DNA of 64,000 nucleotides from Artemisia argyi (taxonomy: Eukaryota > Streptophyta > Magnoliopsida > Asterales > Asteraceae). Below the pieces are notes generated by a model that was not told the DNA's origin, did no database searches, and worked only from the letters and a program-made list of their open reading frames with translations. Numbering within the stretch: position 1 is the stretch's first letter; each line of letters opens with the position of its first letter. Positions 10,750 through 21,030 of this stretch are shown one piece after another. The DNA lies in contig CM060704.1 in the NCBI GenBank assembly GCA_030686995.1, positions 115,050,042 through 115,114,041 on the forward strand. Direction: 5' to 3'. The position numbers and the translations under genes are program-made.

Positions 10750-12640
10750 TAATTTTTTGGATTTTTTTTTTTTTTTTTTTTTTTTTTGGATACGTTCTTA
10801 CCCTACCATCTAAAATAATACATCATAGGGAATGAAAATTCCCCTTACACTTGAATTTTTACATATTTTACAATAAACTAATATAATGACTCGAATCAAA
10901 ATAATCAAAACACTTGGAGTACTTTTAAGATTAACGTACATATGGGGGTAATATATGATGTTCTTCCCCATTACTCCATAAATAAGTACTTTACCCATGA
11001 GTCCCAATCGTCCCAAAACAATATGTACAAGGATATGACTCGATTTAGCAACCATGTAATCAATTAGATAATTAACAAAGGGTTTAAACAAATAACAATA
11101 ATTCACTAAAGATGAGTGCACACACGGAAGGCTAAGGCGATTTGGGTGTACATTTAAGTGGGGTGTAACAAATTCTTCCTTTAAGTAAGATGCTTAAAGT
11201 TAGAAACGAAAAGATAGGCTCGGAGGGGTGTACTAGGGGTTTCGTGTACTAAAAATGAGTACAACGCTAATGTGTGGGAAAAATTAGTTGACTTTACTAG
11301 CCAAGTAATATGACTTAAATGGTCAAGTAATTATGATACGGGTTTAACACAAGGGTGATCCTAATGCCTCTTATCATGTAGTAAATCCTACTACACGAAT
11401 GTAGTCTCACTAGCGGTCTCGGGATGCATCACTAACGCAAGTTCTAGAATCTAAATGCTACCGGTACACTCATAAGCACTAATAGTAAATGCTTTTCCTA
11501 TCAAATCTAAAGGCGAACCTCACATATTTGGGTGGAAAATTTTTCTGAATAGTACGGTTTTGTGCTAGTCATACAATCTCCTATCCATGAGATGCTTGCT
11601 ATGGCTAAAGTTTCAATCCTAAATGTTGTAAAAAATTTTAAATTTGGCGCTAAAATTGCACTAACAAGTATTTCTCATAGTTTTATTACACACCTACCAT
11701 CAAACAAGCAAACTCAAGCGAAAGTGTATCTGTAAGGTATCATCATTTTACCCTCCCCTTGCACTTAGGATGAACATTGTCCCCAATGTTCAAGTAAAGA
11801 ATGTAAAAGTAAAACAGGTAAAAAGAATGAAATCAAATACTCCCCTGATTCGCTCGGTATGGATAATATGGTAACCAGGTTAGATCTTCCTCCAAGAAAA
11901 TGAATAATCAAAGCTTCCCTTCTAGAATATAAATCATCTTCTTGTCAAACATAACCTGTTAAACCTGAGAAAACAGACAAGGCAACCTCGCGTAAAATCG
12001 GCGGCAATCTATATATGCTAACAAATCCTAGAAAACAAAATAAGATATAATGCTTGTGGAATGATGTTTGCAGATCTCCTGGAGATTATAAAACTAAAGA
12101 TTCAACAAAAACTTAAGACTCCGTTAGAAAAAAACAAAACTAGTAAAATTTCCAGAATTTTACACGTGACGCCGTCAGGAATTTCTTCCTGACGCTGTCA
12201 GAAGTGACCTGCAGATATTCTTATGTTAAGTTTTCGGAAAATTTCTGGAAAAACTTCGTCCTTCTTCCTGGAAAATCCTGCAAAACATCATTATGACTCG
12301 ATACAAGCATTTGACTCTAACAAATACGAATATACATGTTCACTTAATATTGTGGAGAATCATGATCGAGTTTGTTTCTTAAAAACATATTTGGGGTTTT
12401 CCCTTACACTTATCTTTTGCGAAATACCTTTGGATGAAGTTAAGACTAAACCAAACAACAAAATAAAGTATTTTCACCATTTTAGTTTGAAACATGATCT
12501 ACCAACAATAAAAATAAAGCATGCATACGAAAGCAAATAACAATCAAACAAAATAAAAATCACACAAAACATGGGTTGCCTCCCAAGAAGCGCTTTTCTT
12601 TATTTACGAGTCTTGTAGCTAGACTCAAGGTCATGGGTTA
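10117..12640 (-). mobile_element. 3' noncoding region of E2
   Basis: No convincing coding sequence in about 2.5 kb, yet well conserved with E1 (1-2072, inverted) and E3 (24374-26761). It contains an (AT)n tract (10687-10747), a T-run (10760-10788) and a TGACGCCGTCA pair near 12167-12202. In Athila relatives this slot may hold an env-like gene; here it appears lost. Confidence 0.7.
10687..10747. repeat. (AT)n microsatellite
   Basis: About 61 bp of pure AT dinucleotide in the 3' noncoding part of E2, followed by a near-pure T-run at 10760-10788. Confidence 0.95.
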
Positions 12641-13658
12641 CTACGTGACCTCATCATCAAACGTTACATCCTCCTCACTAATCATTTTATTACTATTTTC
12701 TTGATAATGTTTTACACGTTGTATGTTGACAGTAAATTCTCTACCTTCATCGTCTAGTAACACAACAGCTCCAGTTTTAGAGGAACTTTTCACCATAAAT
12801 GGTCTATACCATCTTGACTTGAGTTTCCCTGGAAATAACCTTAACCGAGAGTTGTACAATAGGACTTTGTCCCCTTCTGAAAATTCCTTGGGTTTCTTAA
12901 TCCGTTGGTCTTGCCATCTTTTTGCCCTCTCTTTATATGTAATGGAAGACTCATACGCTTCTAGCCTTAGCTCATCAAGCTCGTGTAGTTGCAAGAACCT
13001 ATTTGTTCCGGCAATTGTATAATCTAAATTACATGCCTTAAGCGCCCAATAAGCCTTATGTTCTAATTCTTCCGTCATGTGACATGCCTTACCATACACC
13101 ATGCGGAATGGGGTCGTTCCAATAGGTGTCTTGTAGGCAGTTCAGAATGCCCATAAGGCCTCGTCGAGTTTAAATGACCAGTCTTTCCTATTCTGACTAA
13201 CCGTTTTTTCTAATATTCTTTTAATAGCCCTGTTTGTGTTTTCGACCTGGCCATTGGTCTGTGGATGATAGGCGGTGGAGAATCGATGGGACACCCCATA
13301 CCCCCTCATGACCTTTTTCATTTGCGCATTGCCAAAGTGGTTCCCCTATCACTGATGAGTGCTTTAGGAATCCCGAACCTAGCGAAAAGCTTTTTTAGGA
13401 AATGAATAACCACCCTGGCATCGTTGGTCCTAAGGGCTTGTGCCTCTACCCATTTTGAAACATAAGCAATGGCAACTAAAATGTATTCATTCCCCCTGAA
13501 GATGGAAAGGGTCCCATGAAGTTAATTCCCCAGACATCGAAAACCTCACATACTTGTATAAAATTCTGAGGTGCTTCATCCCTATGTGATATGTTCCCGG
13601 CCCGTTGACATGCATCGCATGTTTGCACCATTTCTTTGACATCACGGAAAATTGTGGG
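12641..13658 (-). pseudogene. Integrase part of E2 pol (broken)
   Basis: Continues the frame of the 811-residue ORF after a TAG stop where a Trp codon is expected (after DAGFY, near 13657). Recognisable pieces are a CDACQRAGN zinc-finger half, a [13 protein letters not shown] segment, an ISDRGT segment, a [14 protein letters not shown] segment and a C-terminal part (13102-12641) with EGDKVLLYNSRLRLFPGKL and RWYRPF, the GPY/F-type module of Ty3 integrases. The first catalytic Asp of the DDE triad reads Asn (GINF where GIDF is usual); the second Asp and the Glu are present. Frameshifts occur near 13330 and 13490. The product would be inactive. Confidence 0.8.
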
Positions 13659-16094
13659 CTAATAGAATCCCGCGTCGAAAATCTTTCGGCTGGTGGTGCT
13701 TATCCCATGATGGCCTCCAGAGGGGCCAGAGTGACATTCTCTCATGATTTTTACTGCCTCACTTTCCGAAACATAACGTCTGATTATTTGATCAGGACAC
13801 CTCCGGAATAAAAATGGTTCATCCCAGAAGTAGTATTTTAGTTGGGAAAAGAACCTTTTCCTTTCGTATCTAGTCATGTGTTCTGGAATGAGTCTGCTTG
13901 CGAGATAGTTGGCAAAATCGGCGTACCAAGGCTCAGAATCTGTCATTGACATGAGTTGTTCATCAGGAAATGAATCCCGAATCTCACTTCCATCGTGCTC
14001 ATCAAAGGGATTTTCAAGACGAGATAGATGATCTGCGGCCAGATTTTCTGCCCCCCTTTTATCACGAATTTCAACATCAAATTCTTGTAACAACAAGATC
14101 CACCGAATTAGTCGTAGCCTAGCATCTTGCTTAGCAAAAAGATATCGAAGAGCCGAGTGATCGGTGAAAACGACTGTCTTTGAAAGGACAAGATATTGAC
14201 GAAATTTGTCGAATGCGAACACCACGACTAATAATTCTTTTTTGGTGGTAGAATAATTCTCTTGAGCAGGATTCATTGTTTTGCTAGCATAATAAATAGG
14301 TTGGAATAGCTTGTCACGCCGTTGGCCTAATACAGCCCCGACAGCAAAATCGCTAGCGTCGCACATGGTTTCAAACGGTAACTCCCAGTTGGGTGTAATC
14401 ATGATTGGAGCTTGTGTGAGCTCTTTTTTCAGGAGATCGAATGCATCCTTGCATTCTTGAGAGAAATCGAAAGGAGCATCCTTCATTAGCAATTGAGTCA
14501 TTGGCCGAGCTATTTTAGAGAAATCTTTGATGAATCTCCGATAGAACCCGGCGTGGCCCAAGAAGCTGCGTATTGCTTTAACAGTCGTGGGATATGGTAA
14601 CTTAGATATAGCTTCCACTTTAGCTTGGTCCACCTTTATCCGATTCCCTGAGATCTTATGTCCTAACACAATCCCTTCTTTTACCATGAAATGACATTTT
14701 TCCCAGTTTAACACCAAGTTGGCTTCCTCACAGCGTTTGAGCATTTTTTCTAGATTAGCAAGACAACGGTCGAAAGAGTTCCCGAAGACCGAAAAGTCAT
14801 CCATGAAAACTTCCATGCTGTCTTCCATAAGTTTGTGAAAGATTGCGGTCATGCATCGCTGAAAAGTGGCGAGGGCATTACACAGCCCAAAAGGCATTCT
14901 TTTGTAGGCGAACGTTCCATAAGGGCAAGTAAACGTGGTCTTTTCTTGGTCCTCAGGTGCTTTGGGGATTTGAAAATATCCTGAGAATCCATCCAAGAAA
15001 CAATAGTACTCGTGTCCAGACAATCTCTCCAACATTTGGTCAATGAATGGTAAGGGAAAGTGATCTTTCCTTGTGGCATCATTGAGCTTTCTATAATCGA
15101 TGCATACCCACCAGCCAGTAACCGTTCTCTGGGGTACCATCTCACCCTTGTCGTTCTTGACCACAGTCATTCCTCCCTTCTTTGGTACAACCTGTACAGG
15201 ACTAACCCATGGGCTGTCCGAGATTGGGTAAATTAATCCTGCATCCAGAAGTTTAATGACTTCTTTCTTCACAACTTCCTTAATGTTGGGATTCACCCGC
15301 CTCTGGGGTTGCATGGTAAGTTTATAATCTTCTTCCACGAGAATCTTATGCGTGCAAAAAGTTGTGTCAATCCCCTTAATGTCGGCTACACTCCATGCAA
15401 GCACTCCCTTATATTTCTTTAGGACTTCTAAGAGCTTACTTTTTTGTTCATGTTCGAGGGAAGAGTTTATGATTACCGGCAGTTGGTCCTCTCCCTGATG
15501 GAAGGCGTACTCTAAATGGTTAGGAAGTTCCTTAAGATCTAGCTCAGGGGGTTTGATAATAGAGGGCTTAAGCTTGTTTTCGGGTTTTCGGAGTTCGAGA
15601 TGTTCAGTGGTCTCCTGTCTAGGGTAGAAGGAGACTGCTCCAACACCCTCCATCTTTTCTACCTCCAACAAGGGGAGAAAACTCTTATCCCGTAACCAAC
15701 CTTCCTCGATCTGTTCATCAATACAGTCATCAATGACATCCGTGAGTTCATCGACCTCTCCAATGAAATAGAGCCTGTTAGATGCTTCGAGAGAGAGGTC
15801 CATAGTGTCTTTAATGTCGAAGGTTAAGCTATCGGTTCCTACTCGTAAGGTTAACTTGCCGTCATGAACATCAATGACTGCACGAGCGGTAGCAAGAAAT
15901 GGTCTCCCTAAGATGATGGGTACCAAGTCATCCTCCTCCATCTCCAAGATTACGAAGTCAACCGGGAATTTGAATTTCCCAACCTTAACTAGCACATTCT
16001 CGCATATCCCTACGGGGTATTTGACTGATCTATCGGCTAGTTGGATGTTCATACGGGTAGGCTTCAATCCGGAGTATCCTAGTTTAAGGAACAT
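13659..16094 (-). pseudogene. E2 pol: protease end, reverse transcriptase, RNase H, integrase zinc finger
   Basis: Open frame of 811 residues. Residues 1-80 are the C-terminal half of a Ty3-type aspartic protease (VPIILGRPFLATARA). Reverse transcriptase spans roughly 270-520, with SPWVSPVQVVPKKGG, a WVCIDYRKLN block and the catalytic FMDD at residues 430-433. RNase H spans roughly 560-700, with MCDASDFAVGAVLGQ, KKELL and TDHSALRYL, and ends in AADHLSRLENP. The integrase H-H-C-C finger begins at the C terminus (HSGPSGGHHG) before a stop. The protein copies element RNA to cDNA in cytoplasmic particles. It is a pseudogene because the protease is cut off upstream by a 22-bp tandem duplication and the integrase by a nonsense codon. 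The RT core itself has no stop and looks recently active. Motif style points to the Athila lineage. Confidence 0.88.
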
Positions 16095-16117
16095 AGTATC
16101 CTAGTTTAAGGAACATA
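16074..16117. repeat. 22-bp tandem duplication breaking the E2 protease frame
   Basis: gtatcctagtttaaggaaca-ta occurs at 16074-16095 and again at 16096-16117. As 22 is not a multiple of three, it shifts the frame just after the protease active site (DLGAS, LMPHSMFLKLGY). Confidence 0.9.
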
Positions 16118-18009
16118 GAGTGAGGCATGAGGTTGATACTCGCCCCTAAATCGGCAAGAGCATTCTTTATCGATAGAGATCCTATGGAGCAAGGCAAGGT
16201 GAAGCTGCCTGGATCATCTACCTTTTTTGTTAACCCTCGATGGGTCACCACCGAACATTCTTCCCCCAGAGTCACATGACCCTTGAGTTTCTTTCGGCTG
16301 GCGAGTAATTTTTTTAAAGTATGTGCTATACTTTGGCAGGTGATAACAAGCATCAAGGAGGGGTATGGTGATTACTGAGTCTTTTAGATATGACAAGAAT
16401 CTTTTATTATCATTCTCAATTTTCTGGTTTTTTAATCGAGATGGGAATGGGACTCTCACAGGTAGGTTAGGCGGGGTCGATGGGGACGGGGTCACCAAGG
16501 GAGGTTGTTCGGGAGCCTCGCGGCTCACATCACCCTCCTCTTCGCCAGGCTTGTTTTGATCGGGGGTGATAGTGTGCGAGCTCGGGTAAGGGGGGTCCTT
16601 GGTTGTTGTTCTAGCTCGAGTGGTTATCGCGAGCATGGGGTCTTTTTGGCTTACTGACGGCATGTCTAGGTTATTAAGGGTGGAGTTAAGCTTGTTGAAC
16701 CATTCTCCGATGTCATTCTGTTGCTCATCGACAAGTTCATCAAGACCTTTTAATTGTAAGCCTTTTTCTTGAGTGAAGCGACCAAGGTCATCTTCAAAAG
16801 TGCTCCTGATTTCAAATTCAGGGCCTTCCTCTCCTTCTTTTCTCTTTACCAGATTTCCCCAGAGGGTGTAATCGTCATTTTGGTAAAAAGGCAAAAGGGA
16901 GGGATCATCATAGATGTCACCTCCTGACAAGCATGCATGTTCAGTCGTGGGTTCTCCTCCGCATTCCTCTACCTCGTGCGGGCCCCCACAGTAGTCGCAG
17001 ATCAAGTAAGGATTTGAAAGTCGTTTAGGTAATTGCGACCCAGCTAGGTATTCCATTCTTTTGTGAATTTTTCTTAACCGATCTGAAGATGTTGAAGTGA
17101 TTTCAGACATGCTGACAGTCGACTCAGGTTCATCCCAAGTGTCATCCGGGTCTTGAGCATATTCCTCAATCCTATCCCATCCTTCCTCGGCACTAAGATT
17201 GGCTAATCTCCCCTTTCTAGAATTGTTGATTCCGTTCTGATCATTTGAGGAGACATTGTCGTAGAAGATTTGGACCAAAAGCCATAGTTCGATGCCATGA
17301 TGGGGAACTTGTCTTACTAAATCCTTGAATCTAATCCATGATTTATGGAAGGGTTCGTCCTTCCCTTTTCGGAAGCGGAGGATCCTATCTCTAAACGCTG
17401 AAGTTTTCCCAGCTGGAAAGAACTTCTCATAAAATTTGGATATGAGTTGCTCCCATGTGAAAATAGATTCGGAAGGAAGTTTATCATACCACTCTTGGGC
17501 TTTTTCGTAGAGGGTGAAAGGGAAGAATCATAATCGGGACGTGTCTCTAGTAGCCCCATCCGTATGGAGGGTGTCTACTATTTTTAAGAAGCCCTTGATG
17601 TGTTGAATTGGGTCATCATCATCTAGTCTACAAAACTTGCACACACTTTAGACAAGCCAAATATCGGTCGCATACAAGACCTTATTGGTGTGTTCGTTTG
17701 GGTAGACAATGGCGTTTGAGAAACCACGAGGATTTGGGGAGGAGTAGTTCTTAAGGCGCCTAGGAATGGGAGTTGCGGGGGTACTCATCTCGTTGTTGGA
17801 TTGGGAGCTAGGGGTTGTAAGGTGATTTTCCGAATTTTCTTCAGAAAGGGTTGCATCAAAATCGATGGCTATGCTAGATGGTTCAGGTGTTGAGTGAATC
17901 GTCTTAGCCTATGCATTTCTCTATCAGGTTCTGCATAAGGCAAAACAAGGTCTCTAGCGGAACTACGACTCCTAGTGATTCTAAGGTTAGAGAATTCGTC
18001 GGTTGCCAT
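16118..18009 (-). pseudogene. E2 gag and protease start (frameshifted)
   Basis: The ATG at 18009 opens MATDEFSNLRITRSRSS, the likely Gag start about 145 bp after the primer site. The capsid-like part reads in changing frames (AQEWYDKLPS, then HKSWIRFKDLVRQVPHHGIELWLLVQ near 17290), typical of the Retrotrans_gag domain of Ty3 elements. A 354-residue stretch (17278-16214) follows with a CDYCGGPHEVEEC metal-knuckle-like motif and acidic low-complexity sequence. The last part in another frame carries the protease active site ADLGASINLMPHS. At least two frameshifts (near 17560-17900 and near 16214-16350) prevent a full product. Gag packages the RNA and forms the particle; the protease matures it. 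Confidence 0.75.
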
Positions 18010-18153
18010 AATGGCGAATGGTGGAGATTACGAATAAAGGCACGAAGAAATAGATAGACTAAAAAAAACCTTAAAATAAAAATAAAATCTTACTAGAAAG
18101 GAATCTAGCAAGTAGACCTAATAAAAAGAAATTCTAACCTAGACAATAACTAT

Positions 18154-18171
18154 TCCCCGGCAGCGGCGCCA
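18154..18171 (-). other. Primer binding site of E2 (tRNA-Asp)
   Basis: Minus-strand TGGCGCCGCTGCCGGGGA, one mismatch to the complement of the 3' end of plant tRNA-Asp (TGGCGCCGTTGCCGGGGA), 6 bp from the LTR end. Asp primer use is typical of Athila/Tat elements. Confidence 0.88.
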
Positions 18172-18177
18172 AAAACT

Positions 18178-19596
18178 TGATGCGTGGGAATTGCACCAGG
18201 CTTTACCTCTCGAGGGATCTCGAGAAGCTTACAACCCCCACCAGGCAGTGTACCTGATCGTTATAGTATAGTGACAAGTACCGGGGGATTGATCGTTCAA
18301 CTTAGGAAAAGTGTCGCTAGGATTAGAAAACCTAATAACTAGGTCTAGAGGTGAGGGATGATTCTTTTTGTATTTTTTTATGTTTTATAAAAGCAAATAA
18401 AAATCTCGGTTGTTGGAAGAGTGGGCAGAATTAGTTGCTAATCAACTAATCCAATTACTAAGATGCAATCAAAATAAAATAATAAAAAATGAAAATGAAC
18501 AAAACTAAGATAGTGGTGTGAGCAATATATGGGAGAATTGTGTTTACTTAGATTTCACTACTCCCTAGATATCTTTTACAGGTTAATTACTTGTTACAGT
18601 TGCGTGGATGATGGATTGTATTCCTTAATACCATTCATGGGGTGTTGTACTTACTTCCCCAATCCTATAAGCTCCTACTTCACTCCTATGTCGAGCCGGC
18701 TAAGAAGCTCCTAACATGGGATCACTAGAATTCGCTCATGCATTAAATACAATCATAAAAACCTAGTACACATCGGTTCATATTTCTTAAGACGTTCAAG
18801 CAAGTTACACAATGGAGATCTGCCAGTTTTCTTAAGCCTAACATTGAAATCATTCATCCATTACAACTATAAACAAGCAATCAACCTATAATCAACATCT
18901 AGGTTTCATTAAATCTAAGCAAACACATGAAAGATCTAGCCTAGCATGTTATAATCAAGACAAGCATAAGATATATTCAAACAACACATAGACATATTGA
19001 ATGAATTGAAAGAAGACTTATCTTAATTGAACATGAAAGGTTTCAAGGGGTGAAAACCCTTGAAAATACTGTTACAAACGACCTAGGGTTTATTAGGTTC
19101 GGCCCTAGTATTCTCCACACAAGTTCCTCTTTTTATGAATGAAAAATAGAAAAGTATATATAGATTTTGTGAGGGGACGACGTCAAGAGTAAATTTCCGA
19201 CGTCATCATCTCGCCGCCAATAAAGTTCTCGGACTGCCTAGATCTGGGTCTGACGCCGTCATGTGTAATCCTTCTTCAGGCCGTCACCAAAATAATTCTT
19301 GACGCCCTACTTCTGACGCCGTCACGTTTTCTCTGGGTCGTCATGCATTTTGCTCTTTACGCCGTCATATTTTCCTTCTTGACACCGTCAGGTACTGTTC
19401 CCAGCATGGAAAATTAAGTCTTTGCCGTTTTCTTCACTTTTATGCTCCAAAAACGTCTAAAATGCTTCCTTTTCCAGAATTCACTCCCAAAGTACCTAAA
19501 ATCACAAAAGGAACGATTTAGGGCAATATTTGATCAAATAAATTCAATTCCGGGCTTAAATGACCCCCTTAAAACGGTTCATTTTTCGCCTCATCA
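18178..19596 (-). repeat. 5' LTR of E2
   Basis: TGATGCG to CCTCATCA, 1419 bp. In transcription direction: a TGACGGCGTCA palindrome array (about 19395-19180), a TATA-like tatatatag near 19160, then U5 with the tRNA-Asp-like segment at 18258-18280, here without the 5-nt duplication seen in other copies. It is followed by the primer site. Confidence 0.92.
18258..18280 (+). other. tRNA-Asp 5'-half-like segment in U5 of E2
   Basis: TCGTTATAGTATAGTGACAA followed by GTA matches about 20 of 23 positions of the start of plant tRNA-Asp(GUC), from memory of that tRNA. It lies on the strand opposite to element transcription, so the element RNA would be complementary to the primer tRNA here. Equivalent segments are at 3194-3223, 7382-7410, 7981-8008, 23032-23060 and 29266-29294. 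Confidence 0.6.
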
Positions 19597-19655
19597 CGGC
19601 CCCCTTAAAATTAAAGGGGCCGCCCTTGATAATTAAGGGGGCCGCCCATCTGGTA
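19597..19655. promoter_or_regulatory. GC-rich palindrome module of A (second half)
   Basis: CGGCCCCCTTAAAATTAAAG then GGGCCGCCC and a TTAAGGGGGCCGCCC repeat. It continues 7271-7302 across the E2 insertion, so E2 landed inside this palindrome. Confidence 0.6.
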
Positions 19656-20067
19656 ATTTACCAGACGACAAAATTTCAAAAATTTTCTAAAAATGGTTTA
19701 TTTTTGTTTTGTGTTTGCAGCAAGCTCTATTTTAACAATTCATATTAGTTTTGGTCTATTAGAGAAGCAAATAATTCATATATAATCATATATTAATCAT
19801 GCAAACATAGATCAAAACCAAAGGGAAATTTATGCTTACTAATAAAGCAAATAACAATAATAAAACACAATAAACATTCATTGATTATTTAAGTAGATTA
19901 TGTTGAAGACATAATCTTTAGTACAAAGGCATATATATAAGCATATATGCTTTTCTAGCAAACTACATTTGATAATATTAAGTTGCCGACTCGAGGTCTC
20001 TTGAACTTGCACGGGGTACAAAAGTTTGTGATGATTTTATTTGAAGATGGGAGCATGGTGGTTTAAT

Positions 20068-20778
20068 TTAGTGGTATGATGGTAAGGGGTGTGGAGCGGA
20101 AGGAGTGGATCTAGGTATGTTGTACCGAATTAGTGGAGATATTGGATGAGGACGAGTGAGGAGATATTCGATCCACGCAATGTCTTCACTTAGGTCAAGG
20201 ATTTGTTTTTGGAGGAAGTAGCAACAAGGACTATAGTGGGTGTGGTTGATGACTTGATCTAGGTTTAGTGAGTGAGGTAGGCAATTTGAGTATGGAGAGG
20301 AGGGAGGTTTGTGCAAGTTGCGTTATGCAAGATGCATGGCATTAAGATCATGAAGATCACGGATTTGGTTGATTTCTTCACGAAACTTTTGCTTTTCCGT
20401 AGTGATGTGTAGTGAATCATTTTGTGGAGGTGGATGAATAGGGGTTGTGTAGTTGGTAGTGAAGTTATTGGATGTGTAGTTTGATGATTGACCAAAGTGA
20501 TATGGATCATTGTAGTTGGATGGAAGTTGAGATGTGTGATTTGGGATGAAGTTGGATGTTTGGCCAATGTGGTAAGGTTTGTAGAGTGGTTCAAGGGAGT
20601 GTCCTTGTGGGTTTGGAGTGTAGTTGGGAAAGTAAGTGTTTTGAGGTGTTGATTGATTACCAAATTCACTTGTTGCAATGGATTTGTTTTGAGGGTTTTG
20701 TTTCTTCTGCCACATGTGCTTTTCGGTCATCCTTGCTAGCTTAGAGGATTTTGATTTTGGTTTGTTGGGAGAAGTCAT
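20068..20778 (-). pseudogene. Second accessory ORF of element A, diverged paralogue of ORF3
   Basis: Starts MTSPNKPKSKSSK at 20778 and runs 151 residues to a TAA at 20323. The same frame stays open for about 84 further codons to 20068, so the TAA looks like a single disabling change (total 236 codons). The N terminus is Lys-rich; the middle is Asn/Pro/Tyr/Thr-rich with repeated Y-x-P-Y-H-[IF]-GQ-[TS]-SN units. The C-terminal part has HTHYSPCCYFLQKQILDLSE then IEYLLTRP, which parallels ORF3 (HGDTCLCC, FGLRDE, IENLL): His, paired Cys, Leu-acidic segment, IE-x-L. I infer common descent of the two accessory ORFs. A TATA box and a GC palindrome lie upstream as for ORF3. Function unknown. Confidence 0.5.
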
Positions 20779-20812
20779 GATTGGAATGGTTGATCAAGGA
20801 TATGTGATGAGG

Positions 20813-20827
20813 AGAGGTATTTATAGT
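20813..20827 (-). promoter_or_regulatory. TATA box of the second accessory ORF in A
   Basis: Minus-strand cactataaatacctc about 40 bp before the ATG at 20778, nearly the same sequence as the LTR TATA boxes of A, B and C (cctataaatac). Confidence 0.55.
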
Positions 20828-20971
20828 GAGATGATTATGTATTAATGGAAGGATAATAAGTGGAGGATTTGCTAGACAAAATATGTTTGTGAGATTAGGG
20901 AAGTGAAGAATCAAAGTAGGGAGAAATGGGCTAAAAAGCATAAGTCAAACAGGGAAACTAGACCATCAGGT

Positions 20972-21029
20972 GGCCGGCCCCCTTAAAATTAAAGGGGCCG
21001 CCCTTGATAATTATGGGGGCCACCCAGGG
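20972..21029. promoter_or_regulatory. GC-rich palindrome module upstream of the second accessory ORF
   Basis: GGCCGGCCCCCTTAAAATTA then AAGGGGCCGCCC and a TTATGGGGGCCACCC copy, about 195 bp before the ATG at 20778. Same module as in the LTR (5420-5482). Confidence 0.6.
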
Positions 21030-21030
21030 C

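Larger units (their letters stand above)
7303..19596 (-). mobile_element. E2: Athila-like Ty3 LTR retrotransposon (with nested solo LTR)
   Basis: Complete insertion in element A with perfect 5-bp target duplication CGGCC (7298-7302 and 19597-19601). In the minus direction: LTR 19596-18178, tRNA-Asp primer site, gag, protease, reverse transcriptase, RNase H, integrase, about 2.5 kb of noncoding sequence, then the 3' LTR split by a solo LTR. The FMDD active site and the RNase H and zinc-binding sequence context match Athila-lineage pol proteins. Several stops and frameshifts make it non-functional. Confidence 0.93.

Noticed and set aside
14849..15145. Other-frame ORFs within the RT region of E2
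   Set aside because: Shadows of the 811-residue pol frame.
20265..20678. 137-residue Thr/His-rich frame overlapping the second accessory ORF
   Set aside because: Shifted-frame reading of the same biased DNA; lacks the ORF3-like landmarks and the start near the TATA box.
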